A stretch of 64,000 nucleotides of DNA from JBBATK01 sp044224515 (GCA_044224515.1 JBGAKH010000013.1:1-64000); one strand, 5' to 3'; positions 35,433-45,466 are shown, numbered from the stretch's first letter. Program-made: numbers and translations. The notes: generated from the letters alone by a model not told the origin.

Positions 35433-38399
35433 TCAATTTCGCCGTACAAAGACCGGATAGAACTCGCGCGAGCCCTCGCCGTACTCTAAAACCACGAAAT
35501 ACATGCCTATTGCGACGATTTTTCCGTCATCTGTCTTGCCATCCCAGCGGTCGCAGTACACGCGCTGAGCTTTTCTCGACTCATTTTTTGCGATTTCAGC
35601 CACTACATGGTCTTTCTGGTCAAATATCTTCACCGTTACCGTGGCGTCGACAGGTGCAACACTAAATACCTCACAGACTTCGGATCCGGGATCAAATGGG
35701 TTGGGAGCGATTTTTCGAATGAGCTTGGACTTGCCGTTTACCAGCAACGTGTCCGTTCGCCAACACGATTGTGAGCAACAGATACGCACAACAACGCTAT
35801 CAGGAGCCTGTGCCGAAGGATGGTAGGTATACTCCACGGTGCCTGCATCAAACATGTCGGTGCGGTGAAATGTTTTACCCAAGTCGAAGGACTCAAGTAC
35901 TTCAATGGAGTCGCACAAGGCGGTATCTTTTGGGGCTATCCAGAGTATGCCTCGTTCTGAACACAAAACACTTGGTTCGGGATAAATACGCAAGGGAATG
36001 GGGTGCGGACGAACCACAACGGCAATAGTATCCGAGTACACTGTGCTGCCTACAAAGGCATGTCCCTCAGCACGCAACAGTATGAGACTGTCACGGTCTT
36101 GAACACAATCGTAAAACGCAGGACATGGAAAGTCGACACCGGCCCAAAAGCTGGTATCAGTTTCGTCATGGTACTCTGCGCGCATCAAGGTCCAAGTTTT
36201 GGCGCTGTCTAAGGAGTAGTATATACGGACGCTGTCCAAGCAGGAGATGATGCCCTTTACGTCGCCTTTGTCCATTGCGATGAAACGCCCCGCCTTGGTC
36301 GAAGAATCAAAACGAATGCTTGGTCCATGGAAGGAGACTAGAGCAGAGGAGTCTATGAGAGCGCTGCGCTTTGTGCTCTGCACCAGCAAGCGACCATAAG
36401 TTCCTACAAATGTCGAGTCAACAACGAGGTTAAAGCTGACGGTGTCCGCAAGATTGTCGTATGCGCTATCCAGAATACGTGGACGTCCGACAGCATATCC
36501 GTCGCGATAGGCTTGGTAGGCAACGCGCACAGCCGGTTGGCCGCTAAATACGTTGTACCAACGGAGTTTCAGTGTATCGCCCAGGCAATAGTTCTGTTGG
36601 GCGCTGAGACTTCTCGAAGGATCAACAATCACAATGGAATTCTGTACAGGTAAGCCATAGAGATAACAGCGAACGTTTGTGGTTACGAGTACGTCGTTAA
36701 ACCCATCTCCATCGATGTCTGCCACTGCAACGTGGTTGATCATTTCTGTCGGAAAACTGAGATGCATGAGTGTGTCGAAGGGAGCGAGTCGCGTAAATCT
36801 GCTGTCCTTATAGCCACGCATGTGGAGGACATACAGATCCGAGCCATCAGCCATGAAAATCTCTGATCGACCATCCGATGCGTTATCTAAGTCCGTCACA
36901 CATGCAACCCAGCCCGTCATTTGCAAGCTAAGCACCGTATCAAGAGGGAACAGATAGGCGTTTCTTGGAGCCGGCTTCTGAATACGCGTGCCGCTCCTGT
37001 AGCGCAGCACCATAATTCTCGACGCCGGGAAGGCGAATTCGTGAGTGCTTTGGCTAACTACGATTTCGTTTCCGGGGTTATTCGGATAGTAGGGTAAAAG
37101 TTGATTGGTATCACGGCCATCAACATCTCCTACCGCCACAGCCCATGAGTGATTCATCCGTCCGACAAACGAAGGATTTGCAGTATCGGTTGGAATCGTG
37201 ATCGGATCCCCCAAAGTTGAGTACAAATGCAATCGAGCTACACCAATACTGGAGTCGCGACCCAGATACTCTTCGGCACTGAGCACGTAGGGAAGCGCCG
37301 CCCCACCGATTCCGGCATCGCGCAGTTGTACGCTGAAATTTTCGATGCGAGGACGTGTTGAATTCTGACCGAGGTAGGTGAGCGGACTCAAATCCACGGG
37401 AATGATGCCCTCTCCCATCGAAGCGGAACCCAATTGCGTACTCATGAGATAGGGACGATTACCATAGGTGCTTATGGCAGGACGAAAGGGATCCGCTATT
37501 GTCCAGTCTAAGTTCCCCGGCCAGCTTGGTAGCAAACAGTCGTAGCTATTCTCGCTGAGCTTTCGCAATGAGGCTTGACTTTTGTTCACCGATGGTCCAA
37601 CCGTGAATCGCGAACTCAAAGTGTCACTGACGGTAGCCAAACTCAGATTGTCAAAGCGTCCGGATAAGAACGAGGTCATGCCCCGAAAGAATGGCACGTT
37701 ACTCGGACTAGATGGAATGACGGGTGCACTCATGTCGACGATGGCATGAATCATCAGTTGATCGGCTCCATATGGTAGAGCCATCACAGGCTTAATTGAA
37801 GCAAACAGATTCGGTGCATAAGGCCGGACGTCGACGCTGAGATTTTTTAAGATGGCGATGCTGTCGGCGGTTGAGTCATAAGCTGCCAAGTAGCCCACCG
37901 CAAGCGAGTCCGTTGTGTCACGTCGCTCAATCGTCTCCAAGCCCAACATGGAGGGATACTTTTTGTAGAGCTCAATGGGTAGAGAAGAAGAATCGAGGAT
38001 AACACTCACGGAGCGAACGAAAGCCGGTAGGCGAGTCTTCGTTGCGGTACGTCCCGTGGCGTCGAGAGTGATGAGTTGTCCGGCAATGACAGCACAAATT
38101 TCAAGCGGAGCATAGGGATATGCCGGCGCCAATTGGGTATTGTTAATGAGATTGCCGATAAGTGGTTGTACATCGCCCGCGATGGCGTTGGTCGACCACT
38201 TCAAATTGAAGGAATCAAGGGTTTGGGCTAATCCTGAGCTAAATTGTGACTGCGTGCCTTCACTGTTTCCGCGAGGAAACAACCAACGGGCAGCCGAAGC
38301 AGCGGTAGGAAGCTGTGCTGCAACCGGCGTTGCGGCATATCCTATGCCCAGCAGGATGCTGACGCAGAGGACTACATGTCTAAAGCAAATTCTTGTCAT
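35433..38399 (-). CDS. FG-GAP/VCBS-type secreted protein with C-terminal sorting domain
   Basis: Start at the ATG at 38399, which gives a signal peptide ending PVAAQ; the frame is open to 38432. A long extracellular region contains FG-GAP-like calcium loops such as VADIDGDGFNDVLV and VTDLDNASDGRSEIF, as found in beta-propeller or integrin-like surface proteins. The last 95 residues (IAPNPFDPGSE, VTVKIFDQ, WDGKTDDGKIVAIGMYFV) match the FlgD-like form of the type IX sorting domain. Cell-surface or secreted; ligand unknown. Divergent from the Sel1-repeat gene. Confidence 0.87.
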   Translation of the reverse strand: MTRICFRHVVLCVSILLGIGYAATPVAAQLPTAASAARWLFPRGNSEGTQSQFSSGLAQTLDSFNLKWSTNAIAGDVQPLIGNLINNTQLAPAYPYAPLEICAVIAGQLITLDATGRTATKTRLPAFVRSVSVILDSSSLPIELYKKYPSMLGLETIERRDTTDSLAVGYLAAYDSTADSIAILKNLSVDVRPYAPNLFASIKPVMALPYGADQLMIHAIVDMSAPVIPSSPSNVPFFRGMTSFLSGRFDNLSLATVSDTLSSRFTVGPSVNKSQASLRKLSENSYDCLLPSWPGNLDWTIADPFRPAISTYGNRPYLMSTQLGSASMGEGIIPVDLSPLTYLGQNSTRPRIENFSVQLRDAGIGGAALPYVLSAEEYLGRDSSIGVARLHLYSTLGDPITIPTDTANPSFVGRMNHSWAVAVGDVDGRDTNQLLPYYPNNPGNEIVVSQSTHEFAFPASRIMVLRYRSGTRIQKPAPRNAYLFPLDTVLSLQMTGWVACVTDLDNASDGRSEIFMADGSDLYVLHMRGYKDSRFTRLAPFDTLMHLSFPTEMINHVAVADIDGDGFNDVLVTTNVRCYLYGLPVQNSIVIVDPSRSLSAQQNYCLGDTLKLRWYNVFSGQPAVRVAYQAYRDGYAVGRPRILDSAYDNLADTVSFNLVVDSTFVGTYGRLLVQSTKRSALIDSSALVSFHGPSIRFDSSTKAGRFIAMDKGDVKGIISCLDSVRIYYSLDSAKTWTLMRAEYHDETDTSFWAGVDFPCPAFYDCVQDRDSLILLRAEGHAFVGSTVYSDTIAVVVRPHPIPLRIYPEPSVLCSERGILWIAPKDTALCDSIEVLESFDLGKTFHRTDMFDAGTVEYTYHPSAQAPDSVVVRICCSQSCWRTDTLLVNGKSKLIRKIAPNPFDPGSEVCEVFSVAPVDATVTVKIFDQKDHVVAEIAKNESRKAQRVYCDRWDGKTDDGKIVAIGMYFVVLEYGEGSREFYPVFVRRN

Positions 38400-38512
38400 C
38401 CTTGACCGCCTTCGCAGCTGCGATTGGTACATCCCTAGTCGTGCAAATATACCAAAGTCACTGTCCGAACAGCTTTAAATCGCAGGCGAGATTCGAACCG
38501 AATAGCAATAGA

Positions 38513-40354
38513 ATGGACTCTCACTTTATGACACAGAATTCAACCCAAAGCCCTCAGAGAAGTACGTCGTCACACCGGACGAAGCAAGCTCGAAATCTTG
38601 CTCCCTCACCGTATGCCTTTCACATCGTCACTTTTGTCATTGCCTGCATAAGTCTATGGACACAGGGTGAACTTCGCGCTTGGACGGTCGACTCACTTCG
38701 CGCAGAAGCCGAGAAGGGGAATGCGAACGCAGCAGCCAGACTTTCAGCGGCTTACCATCTTGGGCTTGGCGTCGGCAAAGACCCTGCATCTGCCTATCGT
38801 TGGGCACAAAGAGCAGCTTCCTCCAATCAAGGTTTTGCGTTGTTCTCATTGGCAGAGTGTCTTCGCTGTGGCGACGGAACCATTCCGCGTCCGTCCGAAG
38901 CGCACACTCTCTATAAACGAGCAGTTCCGCTGTTGCAAGAGGAGTGTGCTTTGTATCAAGCTGAAAGTTTTTATGCCTTGTCAGTTTGCTTCGCTCACGG
39001 TTTAGCTCTTCCTGTTCGGGAAGATTCCGCGGCTTGGTACCTCAACAGGTCTGCAGCCATGAACTATGCACCTGCCTTACACCAGTATTACCGCACGCCC
39101 CTTATTGCCGCCCAAAACGAGCGTGATTCACTAGTCGCTCTTGCTTTCCTACGTGGCGCTGCTGATCAATTGTATGAACCTGCAATGATCGAGTTGGCGG
39201 GTCTCTTGTCTCAACGTGCAGCAACCCAAGATTTGGCTTTTCTATATGCGCGGCGTGCCGCCGCGCTTGGATCAGCTCAAGGAGCCTACCAATGCGGAGC
39301 CTTTCGTTACGCGGCTGTCGGTGTGGGACACGACACGGTGCAATCCCAGAAGTGGTTTGAACAGGCTGCTCGCGGAGCGTATTTAAAGGCACATGCAGAG
39401 TTGGGATATCGACATGCTCACGGCATAGGTGTGCCTTTGGACAAAGACAAAGCGCGACTGTATTTCCTCGGAGCACTTGCATTAAATACGGATGATCGAC
39501 CGGGATTGTCAGCGTTTATACATGACCGTTTAGACTCCTTGCCTTGCAGCTCTCAACAATTTGACAATGTGTTGCTTGAACTTCAGGAACAGTTAAGGAC
39601 GATACTAGGAGCTAGTGGACATCCCGCAAGCTATTCGGCGCCGGCATTGAGTTCCGCTGCACGCAAAGTTTGGAAGCGCGTGTATGTCTGCACGGATAGT
39701 AGCGCAAGGGTCGACTCAGAAGATGAGTATTTGGCATTTGCGAGAAACGCGTCCATGAGGCATGTCGTTCTACTCCATGATTCGGTGATTTCCCGAGAAG
39801 ATGGTAGCTGGTCTTTGTCCGAGGATGCGCAGCTTCTAACTCTGAAACACGAAAACCTTCAGCAGAGCTGGAAGGTACTTGTTCTCTCGCCCGGGCTTCT
39901 GGCAGTACGAAGTGAGACGGGTGTTAAACTCTTCGAGCGCGTCGCTTCTGCAGCCGTGCAGCGTATCCCTGCTTTTCGCGGTAGTCAACAATTTGGTGAA
40001 GTTGTTCTTAGTGCTCGTAAAGCCGAACTCACAGACAAGGGATCTGTACGCTTACGTCTGATGCTGCGCAATGTACCTGCAGACGGCGTGGTAATAGCTG
40101 TGGATAGCATCCATCTGGCGAGTATGTCATACGGACAGAACGATCGCAAGCAGAGCTTTCGAATCCAAGCGCCGGAAATGATATTTGAAGATGGCGAAGT
40201 TGTGCTTACGATTGATGTGCACACAGAGTTAAAAGCATCGATACAGGAAGGTCATTGCCAACTTGAACTCAGTGCCGTGTATGCTATCGACGATGCCTAT
40301 CGTCAATGTAGTATGCGAAGTGGCGACATCGCTCTCCCTCAACAATTAAAGTGA
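38513..40354 (+). CDS. Sel1-repeat (TPR-like) secreted or membrane-anchored protein
   Basis: The frame opens at 38393 on a TTG overlapping the divergent gene; ATG 38513 is preferred. It leads to a hydrophobic segment (HIVTFVIACISLWTQGELRAW) that could be a signal peptide or anchor. Sel1-like repeats follow (AAARLSAAYHLGLGVGKDPASAYRWAQRAA, then several weaker copies, and AHAELGYRHAHGIGVPLDKDKARLYFLGAL). Such repeats mediate protein-protein contacts. The C-terminal 250 residues are not recognised and look beta-rich. Function unknown. Confidence 0.82.
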   Translation: MDSHFMTQNSTQSPQRSTSSHRTKQARNLAPSPYAFHIVTFVIACISLWTQGELRAWTVDSLRAEAEKGNANAAARLSAAYHLGLGVGKDPASAYRWAQRAASSNQGFALFSLAECLRCGDGTIPRPSEAHTLYKRAVPLLQEECALYQAESFYALSVCFAHGLALPVREDSAAWYLNRSAAMNYAPALHQYYRTPLIAAQNERDSLVALAFLRGAADQLYEPAMIELAGLLSQRAATQDLAFLYARRAAALGSAQGAYQCGAFRYAAVGVGHDTVQSQKWFEQAARGAYLKAHAELGYRHAHGIGVPLDKDKARLYFLGALALNTDDRPGLSAFIHDRLDSLPCSSQQFDNVLLELQEQLRTILGASGHPASYSAPALSSAARKVWKRVYVCTDSSARVDSEDEYLAFARNASMRHVVLLHDSVISREDGSWSLSEDAQLLTLKHENLQQSWKVLVLSPGLLAVRSETGVKLFERVASAAVQRIPAFRGSQQFGEVVLSARKAELTDKGSVRLRLMLRNVPADGVVIAVDSIHLASMSYGQNDRKQSFRIQAPEMIFEDGEVVLTIDVHTELKASIQEGHCQLELSAVYAIDDAYRQCSMRSGDIALPQQLK

Positions 40355-40438
40355 TGCACAGGAAACAATGCGGCGCTGTTCAACAACATTCTGTGTATAT
40401 GCAATATGCATATAGGCTTCTGTAGAGAGATGTAGGAG

Positions 40439-40651
40439 CTACGAACGAGCTTCGCGGATAAGCACTTCCGCATCGACCACATAATCAGCAGGAACGTATA
40501 CTTTGGCGATCGCCAAATCGCCAATGCTTAAGCCGCGACTGGAGTCGACCTGGGATAACACCTGAGCGGGAATCTCGTTGGCAAGGAGCATGCCTTCAAT
40601 TACTCGAGCATCAGCTTCCGTGTTTGTCGTATAAACCAATACCCAAGACAT
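40439..40651 (-). CDS. DUF2007-like small protein, coupled to kynureninase
   Basis: 70 residues starting VLVYTTNTEADARVIEGMLLANEIPAQVLSQ, matching the DUF2007 pattern of a small ACT-like signal or metal-binding fold. The ATG overlaps the kynU stop by one base (TAATG), so translation is probably coupled. The frame extends further upstream inside kynU but with no family resemblance. The molecular role of DUF2007 is not established. Confidence 0.8.
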   Translation of the reverse strand: MSWVLVYTTNTEADARVIEGMLLANEIPAQVLSQVDSSRGLSIGDLAIAKVYVPADYVVDAEVLIREARS

Positions 40652-41928
40652 TAGCGTTGCTCCTCGCAATATGAACGAAGTACTTCTGCAAAACGCACGA
40701 TGTCGGAAAACCTCGTGTACAACGGAGCAGGAGCCATGCGGATTACATCCGGATTGCGCCAATCGGCAATTACGCCATGGGCTGCCAAGTAATCGAAGAG
40801 TGCGCGACCATTGCGTGTCGCAATGGTTGAAACTTGGGCACCCCTCTGTTCAGCGATACGCGGACTGATAACACGCAGGGCATCCTGTGGAAACACATTC
40901 CCAATCTCTTCGATGCAGCGTATGAGAAATGCGGACAATGCACGTCCTTTCGCGCTAAGCTCCTTGATATCGCACTGATCAAAAACGTCGAGCGATGCTC
41001 GGTGGATGGCCATGCTGAAAACCGGTGCGTTACTGAGTTGCCAGCTGTCTGCGGTGTGAACCGGTTGAAACCACTGCGGCATTTTAAATCGAGTTTGCTC
41101 ATCGTTACCCCACCAACCGGCTAAACGCAAACGTGAGTCGTCTGAGCAATGGCGTTCGTGGACATACACACCTCCCACACCACCGGGTCCGGAGTTGAGA
41201 TATTTATAAGAGCACCACGCTGCGTAATCCACATCCCATTCATGGAGATTAAGGGCAACGTTACCGATCGCATGCGCTAAGTCCCATCCTACAATTGCAC
41301 CTTGGGCTCGAGCAGCCGCAGTCCAAGCTTGAATGTCATAGAATTGTCCGGTATAGTAATGGACAGCACTAAGGTGCATGAGTGCCAAACGCGATCCAAT
41401 AGACTCAATGACGCTTAAAACATCTGCATTATCCAAGAGGTCTTGTCCCTCCCGGGGTACCAGTTCGATGATGTCATGCTCAGGAGAGTATCCGTGCCAA
41501 CGCACATGACTTTCTACAGCGTAACGATCTGATGGGAATTCATTTCCAAGAATGAGGATGACGGGACGCTCTGCACTTGGTCGGTAAAATGAACTTAGCA
41601 TGAGGTGCACATTGACCGTCAGCGAATTCATGCACACGACTTCCGACGGAAGTGCTCCCACCAGGCGGGCTAACGAATCACGGAACTGGTGATGGTATCC
41701 AAACCAGGGTCGAGCAGCACGAAAATGTCCTTCAACAGCATGTTCTTTCCAATCGTTGAATTCGCGGGTCACCGATTGCTCGGCTGCCTTGGGAAGAAGT
41801 CCAAGAGAATTCCCGCAGAGATACACTGCGTCTGAGTCGGCATGCTTGGGAATGTGAAAAAGCTCACGGAAGGATGCAAACGTGTCGGCGGCATCGGCTT
41901 GCCCCGCGAAATCCTTAAGGTGCGTCAT
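40651..41928 (-). CDS. kynU: Kynureninase
   Basis: PLP enzyme that cleaves kynurenine (or 3-hydroxykynurenine) to anthranilate (or 3-hydroxyanthranilate) and alanine. VYLCGNSLGLLPK is near the start. GWDLAHAIGN holds the PLP-contacting Asp, and CSYKYLNSGPGG holds the Schiff-base Lys at about residue 240. Length of 425 is typical. No tryptophan dioxygenase, formamidase or hydroxylase is in the window, so the pathway context (tryptophan breakdown or NAD synthesis) is open. Confidence 0.95.
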   Translation of the reverse strand: MTHLKDFAGQADAADTFASFRELFHIPKHADSDAVYLCGNSLGLLPKAAEQSVTREFNDWKEHAVEGHFRAARPWFGYHHQFRDSLARLVGALPSEVVCMNSLTVNVHLMLSSFYRPSAERPVILILGNEFPSDRYAVESHVRWHGYSPEHDIIELVPREGQDLLDNADVLSVIESIGSRLALMHLSAVHYYTGQFYDIQAWTAAARAQGAIVGWDLAHAIGNVALNLHEWDVDYAAWCSYKYLNSGPGGVGGVYVHERHCSDDSRLRLAGWWGNDEQTRFKMPQWFQPVHTADSWQLSNAPVFSMAIHRASLDVFDQCDIKELSAKGRALSAFLIRCIEEIGNVFPQDALRVISPRIAEQRGAQVSTIATRNGRALFDYLAAHGVIADWRNPDVIRMAPAPLYTRFSDIVRFAEVLRSYCEEQR

Positions 41929-42252
41929 GTGAAGATTCTATCTGAGTGAAAGGACGAAGACACAAAAATACGCCTGCAAGGCCTATTGGATGCTCCTCGA
42001 CTTTCATGCGAATGCCTCAAAAACTAGGTAATTCTTCGCTTTCGGGTTGTTGCACTGTGTGCTAATTTCCAGCGTGGAACCAATAGTTCCATCGCGAAGT
42101 ACAGAGCTGAGCACTCAAAAAAGCGCCATTTTCTGCCTTTTTTGTCGGGGTGAAGTGAATATTCCGTGAATGAGGGACGATAAATGCCCTAATAGCCGCT
42201 CCGAGCTTCTGGCAGCGGAGCTGCGTATTTCTACGAAACAGATGAGTAAACT
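41929..42252. other. Divergent intergenic region between kynU and the TPR lipoprotein gene
   Basis: 324 bases holding both promoters. A GCTCCG/CGGAGC inverted repeat lies near 42199-42222. No riboswitch or RNA gene recognised. Confidence 0.4.
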
Positions 42253-43791
42253 ATGACGACAAGCACGACAGATCGTGGTTCATTTTCACAACTGCTTTTC
42301 CGCACCTTGGCCTTTGGTCTGTTGGTGCTCTTGGTTTCTTGCGGCGGTATCAGGATGTCTCGCGAGTATATCGCGGCTAAAGATGCGGTAAATCGCAAAG
42401 ATTGGCCTGAAGCAAAACAGTTGTTGGAAAAAGAAGTGGCTCGCAATCGCAATAATGGCGAGGCATGGTATATGCTCGGGTGGACACGTCAACACCTTGG
42501 TGATATCAAGGGTATGAACGAGGCATATTCCATTGCCGAGCGCAATGCTGCGAACGACGATTTCAAAGTCGCAATTTCTCGAGCTCGCTTTACCGCTTGG
42601 GCAGAACTCTTCAACACGTCGGTCGAGATATACAACCGTTTCGCAGAAAACGGCGACAGCTCGAAGTTGGAGAAAGGTGTCGAAACCATGAAGACCGCAA
42701 TTGAACTCAAACCTGAGCTACCCGAAAACTATTCCGTATTGGGACTGTTGTACGATGCAAAGCGCGACACCGTTGCTTCGCTAAACGCATACGAAAAGTA
42801 TGCTTCCATGCAACAATCTGCCATTCAACTGGCACGAAGCAATGCTTTGTATTTGGGTATGAATCGCAGTGTAGCACTCGACAAAATCGGTCAGGCAGCA
42901 AATTCACAAAGCATGTTGAGCGGCGCAGATTCAGTCGCCATAGACGTCATCAAGAATCGCGACACAGTGTATCTCTATTCGCTGCAGAAGGATAAGTCGA
43001 CGTACATCGTAGAGGGGTGGCGTGTGAACCCGTCTTCAAGCTGGACCGATCTGGAAGAGAAGCGCTATGCTCCCATGAACATTCGCCCATTCGCACAGTT
43101 AGCAAGTACCTACTACAATCGTCGTGACATGGAGAAAGCGTTGAAGTACATCGACGTCATTTCAACATTGAAACCCAGCGACGAACAAGCACAAAATCTC
43201 CGCGTGCAAGTATATGCAGATCAAGGAAAGTCCGCCGAAGCCCTCATGGCCTTGTCAGACCTTGTAAAGCAGGATCCGAAAAACAAATCTTACTTGTGTA
43301 ACTACGCTCTGGCACTGTTGAAGATGGAGCGTTATGATGATGCCGTTTCCAATTACGAAAAGGCTTTGGCCATTGATCCGGATTATGATGTTGCACTGAT
43401 CAACTGTGCGGCAGCACTCAAAAATCGTGCGGCGCAGTTCCAAAAGGAAGAGCGCGAGCGCCGCGAAAAAGACTCAAAGTATAAGGAGAACACCGATCGC
43501 TATTTCCCGCTTCTCAACAAATCAGCAGAGTATTTCGATCGCTACCGTCGTTTAAGTACACATCGTGATGATTTGTCGAGCATGGAACATCTCGTCAACA
43601 TCTATGAGACAATGCGCAAAACAAATGAGCTCAAAGCAGTCGTTGCAGAGCTCGAAGGTCTAGAGTTTTCCAACACCAACAACCCTCGCTACTGGGAAAT
43701 ACTTGGTGGTGTGTACAGCCGACTTCGTCAATCAGACCGCGCAGATCGTGCCTTTAAAAAAGCCGATGAAGCAAAGGCACGTTTGAAGTAA
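42253..43791 (+). CDS. TPR-repeat lipoprotein
   Basis: Signal peptide with lipobox LLVSC (cleavage before Cys at about 30), so it is a lipid-anchored periplasmic or outer-membrane protein. At least six TPR-like units follow, e.g. GEAWYMLGWTRQHLGDIKGMNEAYSIAERN, ENYSVLGLLYDAKRDTVASLNAYEKY and SYLCNYALALLKMERYDDAVSNYEKALAIDPD. A charged segment (KEERERREKDSKYKENTDRY) separates the last repeats. Probably a scaffold protein; partners unknown. A terminator follows 140 bases after the stop. Confidence 0.88.
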   Translation: MTTSTTDRGSFSQLLFRTLAFGLLVLLVSCGGIRMSREYIAAKDAVNRKDWPEAKQLLEKEVARNRNNGEAWYMLGWTRQHLGDIKGMNEAYSIAERNAANDDFKVAISRARFTAWAELFNTSVEIYNRFAENGDSSKLEKGVETMKTAIELKPELPENYSVLGLLYDAKRDTVASLNAYEKYASMQQSAIQLARSNALYLGMNRSVALDKIGQAANSQSMLSGADSVAIDVIKNRDTVYLYSLQKDKSTYIVEGWRVNPSSSWTDLEEKRYAPMNIRPFAQLASTYYNRRDMEKALKYIDVISTLKPSDEQAQNLRVQVYADQGKSAEALMALSDLVKQDPKNKSYLCNYALALLKMERYDDAVSNYEKALAIDPDYDVALINCAAALKNRAAQFQKEERERREKDSKYKENTDRYFPLLNKSAEYFDRYRRLSTHRDDLSSMEHLVNIYETMRKTNELKAVVAELEGLEFSNTNNPRYWEILGGVYSRLRQSDRADRAFKKADEAKARLK

Positions 43792-43931
43792 ACCCGCAAC
43801 CATTGCGGTTTGCGTAGACGCAGGAGTTGAAAGGGTGATGACTAGGCTGAGTTCTCCACATGGTAGACCGCGTGGAGTCGGCGCTCAATAATTATCGTAT
43901 TTTGCCGTCACCAGAGCTACGACTCGGTGTG

Positions 43932-43965
43932 AAGCCGGAGCACAGCATCCGGCTTTCTTTTTTTT
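43932..43965 (+). terminator. Rho-independent terminator after the TPR lipoprotein
   Basis: 8-bp stem AAGCCGGA with TCCGGCTT, 8-nt loop, followed by a long T tract. Confidence 0.88.
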
Positions 43966-43991
43966 GAACCATCATGTTTTAAGGCAGCTTC

Positions 43992-44309
43992 ATGGCGAAC
44001 CCTGAACCACAACAGAACCCACAACAGATCAATATTGAGCTCGGCGAGAAAGAAGCAGAAGGCATCTACTCAAACCTTGCGATTATTTCCCACTCACCGG
44101 CTGAGTTTGTTATCGACTTTACACGCATTCTTCCCGGCGTGCCCAAAGCCCGCGTTATGTCGCGTATTGTCATGACACCACAACATGCAAAGCTTCTCTT
44201 AGGTGCACTGAACGACAACATCATGCGCTACGAACAACAATATGGTGAGATCAGCGTTAGTGATGGTGGCATGATGCCCACCGGTGGAGAAGGTCACAAG
44301 TTCCACTAA
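43992..44309 (+). CDS. DUF3467 protein
   Basis: 105 residues. The segment AEGIYSNLAIISHSPAEFVIDFTRILPGVPKARVMSRIVMTPQHAKLLLGAL is the DUF3467 family signature: a short conserved domain of unknown function found widely as a stand-alone protein. The acidic N terminus and Gly-rich C terminus are variable. No catalytic residues are evident. Upstream of clpP by 146 bases, on the same strand. Confidence 0.9.
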   Translation: MANPEPQQNPQQINIELGEKEAEGIYSNLAIISHSPAEFVIDFTRILPGVPKARVMSRIVMTPQHAKLLLGALNDNIMRYEQQYGEISVSDGGMMPTGGEGHKFH

Positions 44310-44455
44310 GTCGCAGCTGTGCGAGTTCAAGTAGGAGAGTTTTGCTTTGCCGCTACCTTCAACATCGACGTCGCAAAACTGTAGCTCTTTGGCTATAGCC
44401 TTCGCGCAGCTCGCATTCACCAACCTCTTTCTTTACGTAATTAAAAGGTAGATAT

Positions 44456-45067
44456 ATGATTCATTCAACAGACATCCAAAGTCAGCTCGTTCCTTATGTG
44501 ATCGAGCAAACAAGCCGAGGAGAGCGTTCCTACGATATCTATTCTCGATTGCTCAAGGAACGTATCATTTTCATCGGTACTCCTATCGATGACTATGTGG
44601 CATCACTGAGTATTGCGCAGTTGTTGTTTCTTGCCAGTGAAGATCCGACAAAAGATATTTTCATGTACATCAATTCGCCCGGTGGAAGCGTGACTGCAGG
44701 CTTGGCGATCTACGACACGATGCAGTTTATAAAGCCCGACATCTCGACCTACTGCGTGGGTATGGCCGCTTCCATGGCTCAGGTCTTGTTGTGTGCAGGA
44801 ACAAAAGGGAAGCGATTTGCATTACCTCATTCGCGTATCATGCTTCACCAGCCATTGGGTGGAACCCAAGGTCAGGCAACCGATATCGAAATCTATACCA
44901 AAGAAATGTTACGAATCCGCGATACCCTCTATAAGATCATCGAGCGTCACAGCGGACAAAGCTATGAGCGTATCAAGGCAGATGCGGATCGTGACAACTA
45001 TATGTCACCCCAGGAAGCCCTTGACTACGGTTTGATCGACGGCATATTGGAAAGCACTAAAGCATAA
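44456..45067 (+). CDS. clpP: ATP-dependent Clp protease proteolytic subunit
   Basis: Self-compartmentalised serine protease. The catalytic triad is visible: Ser106 in GMAASMAQ, His131 in RIMLHQPLGG, and an Asp near 180 in the DRDNYMSP region. The oxyanion-hole loop NSPGGSV is present. The GMAASMA context is a slight variant of the usual GQAASMG. Length of 203 is normal. clpX follows about 400 bases downstream, past a terminator and a palindrome. Confidence 0.96.
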   Translation: MIHSTDIQSQLVPYVIEQTSRGERSYDIYSRLLKERIIFIGTPIDDYVASLSIAQLLFLASEDPTKDIFMYINSPGGSVTAGLAIYDTMQFIKPDISTYCVGMAASMAQVLLCAGTKGKRFALPHSRIMLHQPLGGTQGQATDIEIYTKEMLRIRDTLYKIIERHSGQSYERIKADADRDNYMSPQEALDYGLIDGILESTKA

Positions 45068-45176
45068 TAGCGTACGAAGAGCAGGGACCGAACATCTATT
45101 CAACACCGGGTGTTTATAACTCAAGCTCCTGTTCATAATTCTAAAGTTCTGAGCTAAGCCTCTTGTCGTATTTTTG

Positions 45177-45210
45177 ACGCTCCGTTTGCATGCGCACACG
45201 GAGCGTTTTT
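45177..45210 (+). terminator. Rho-independent terminator after clpP
   Basis: 9-bp stem ACGCTCCGT with ACGGAGCGT, 12-nt loop, then five T residues. A T-rich end on the minus strand could make it work in both directions. Confidence 0.85.
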
Positions 45211-45223
45211 GTGTCAGCAATCT

Positions 45224-45243
45224 GCTGCGCGCCGGCGCGCAGC
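45224..45243. other. 20-bp perfect palindrome upstream of clpX
   Basis: GCTGCGCGCCGGCGCGCAGC reads the same on both strands and is far richer in GC than its surroundings. It lies 14 bases after the clpP terminator and 224 bases before clpX. It could be an operator or a folded RNA; no known motif is recognised. Confidence 0.6.
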
Positions 45244-45466
45244 TCGATAAAAGACATTCAGAGAGAGCCTCTCGCGGTGTCTTCTTAAGCAGCATTGAAT
45301 TGCGTGGCAGTCGAGTAGCAACGGAGCCGTGAGGCAATGCTACAGGAAGCAGCGCAACGACGTATGATATAAAGCGAAGCCCGGATGGCCTAAAGGTCTC
45401 TTTGAGACGAAGTATGTGCAACACAAAACAGCGTGGGTTTTTCTTATCCTACGAACAGGAACAACG

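Larger units (their letters stand above)
45068..45466. other. clpP-clpX spacer
   Basis: About 400 bases holding a terminator (45177-45210), a 20-bp GC-rich palindrome (45224-45243) and the clpX leader. No gene is supported; the minus-strand frame over this stretch has no family resemblance. Confidence 0.55.

Noticed and set aside
38475..38505. tRNA-like T-arm (GATTCGAACC on the plus strand) near the divergent promoter region
   Set aside because: The flanking bases do not form a T stem, and no acceptor or anticodon stem can be drawn.
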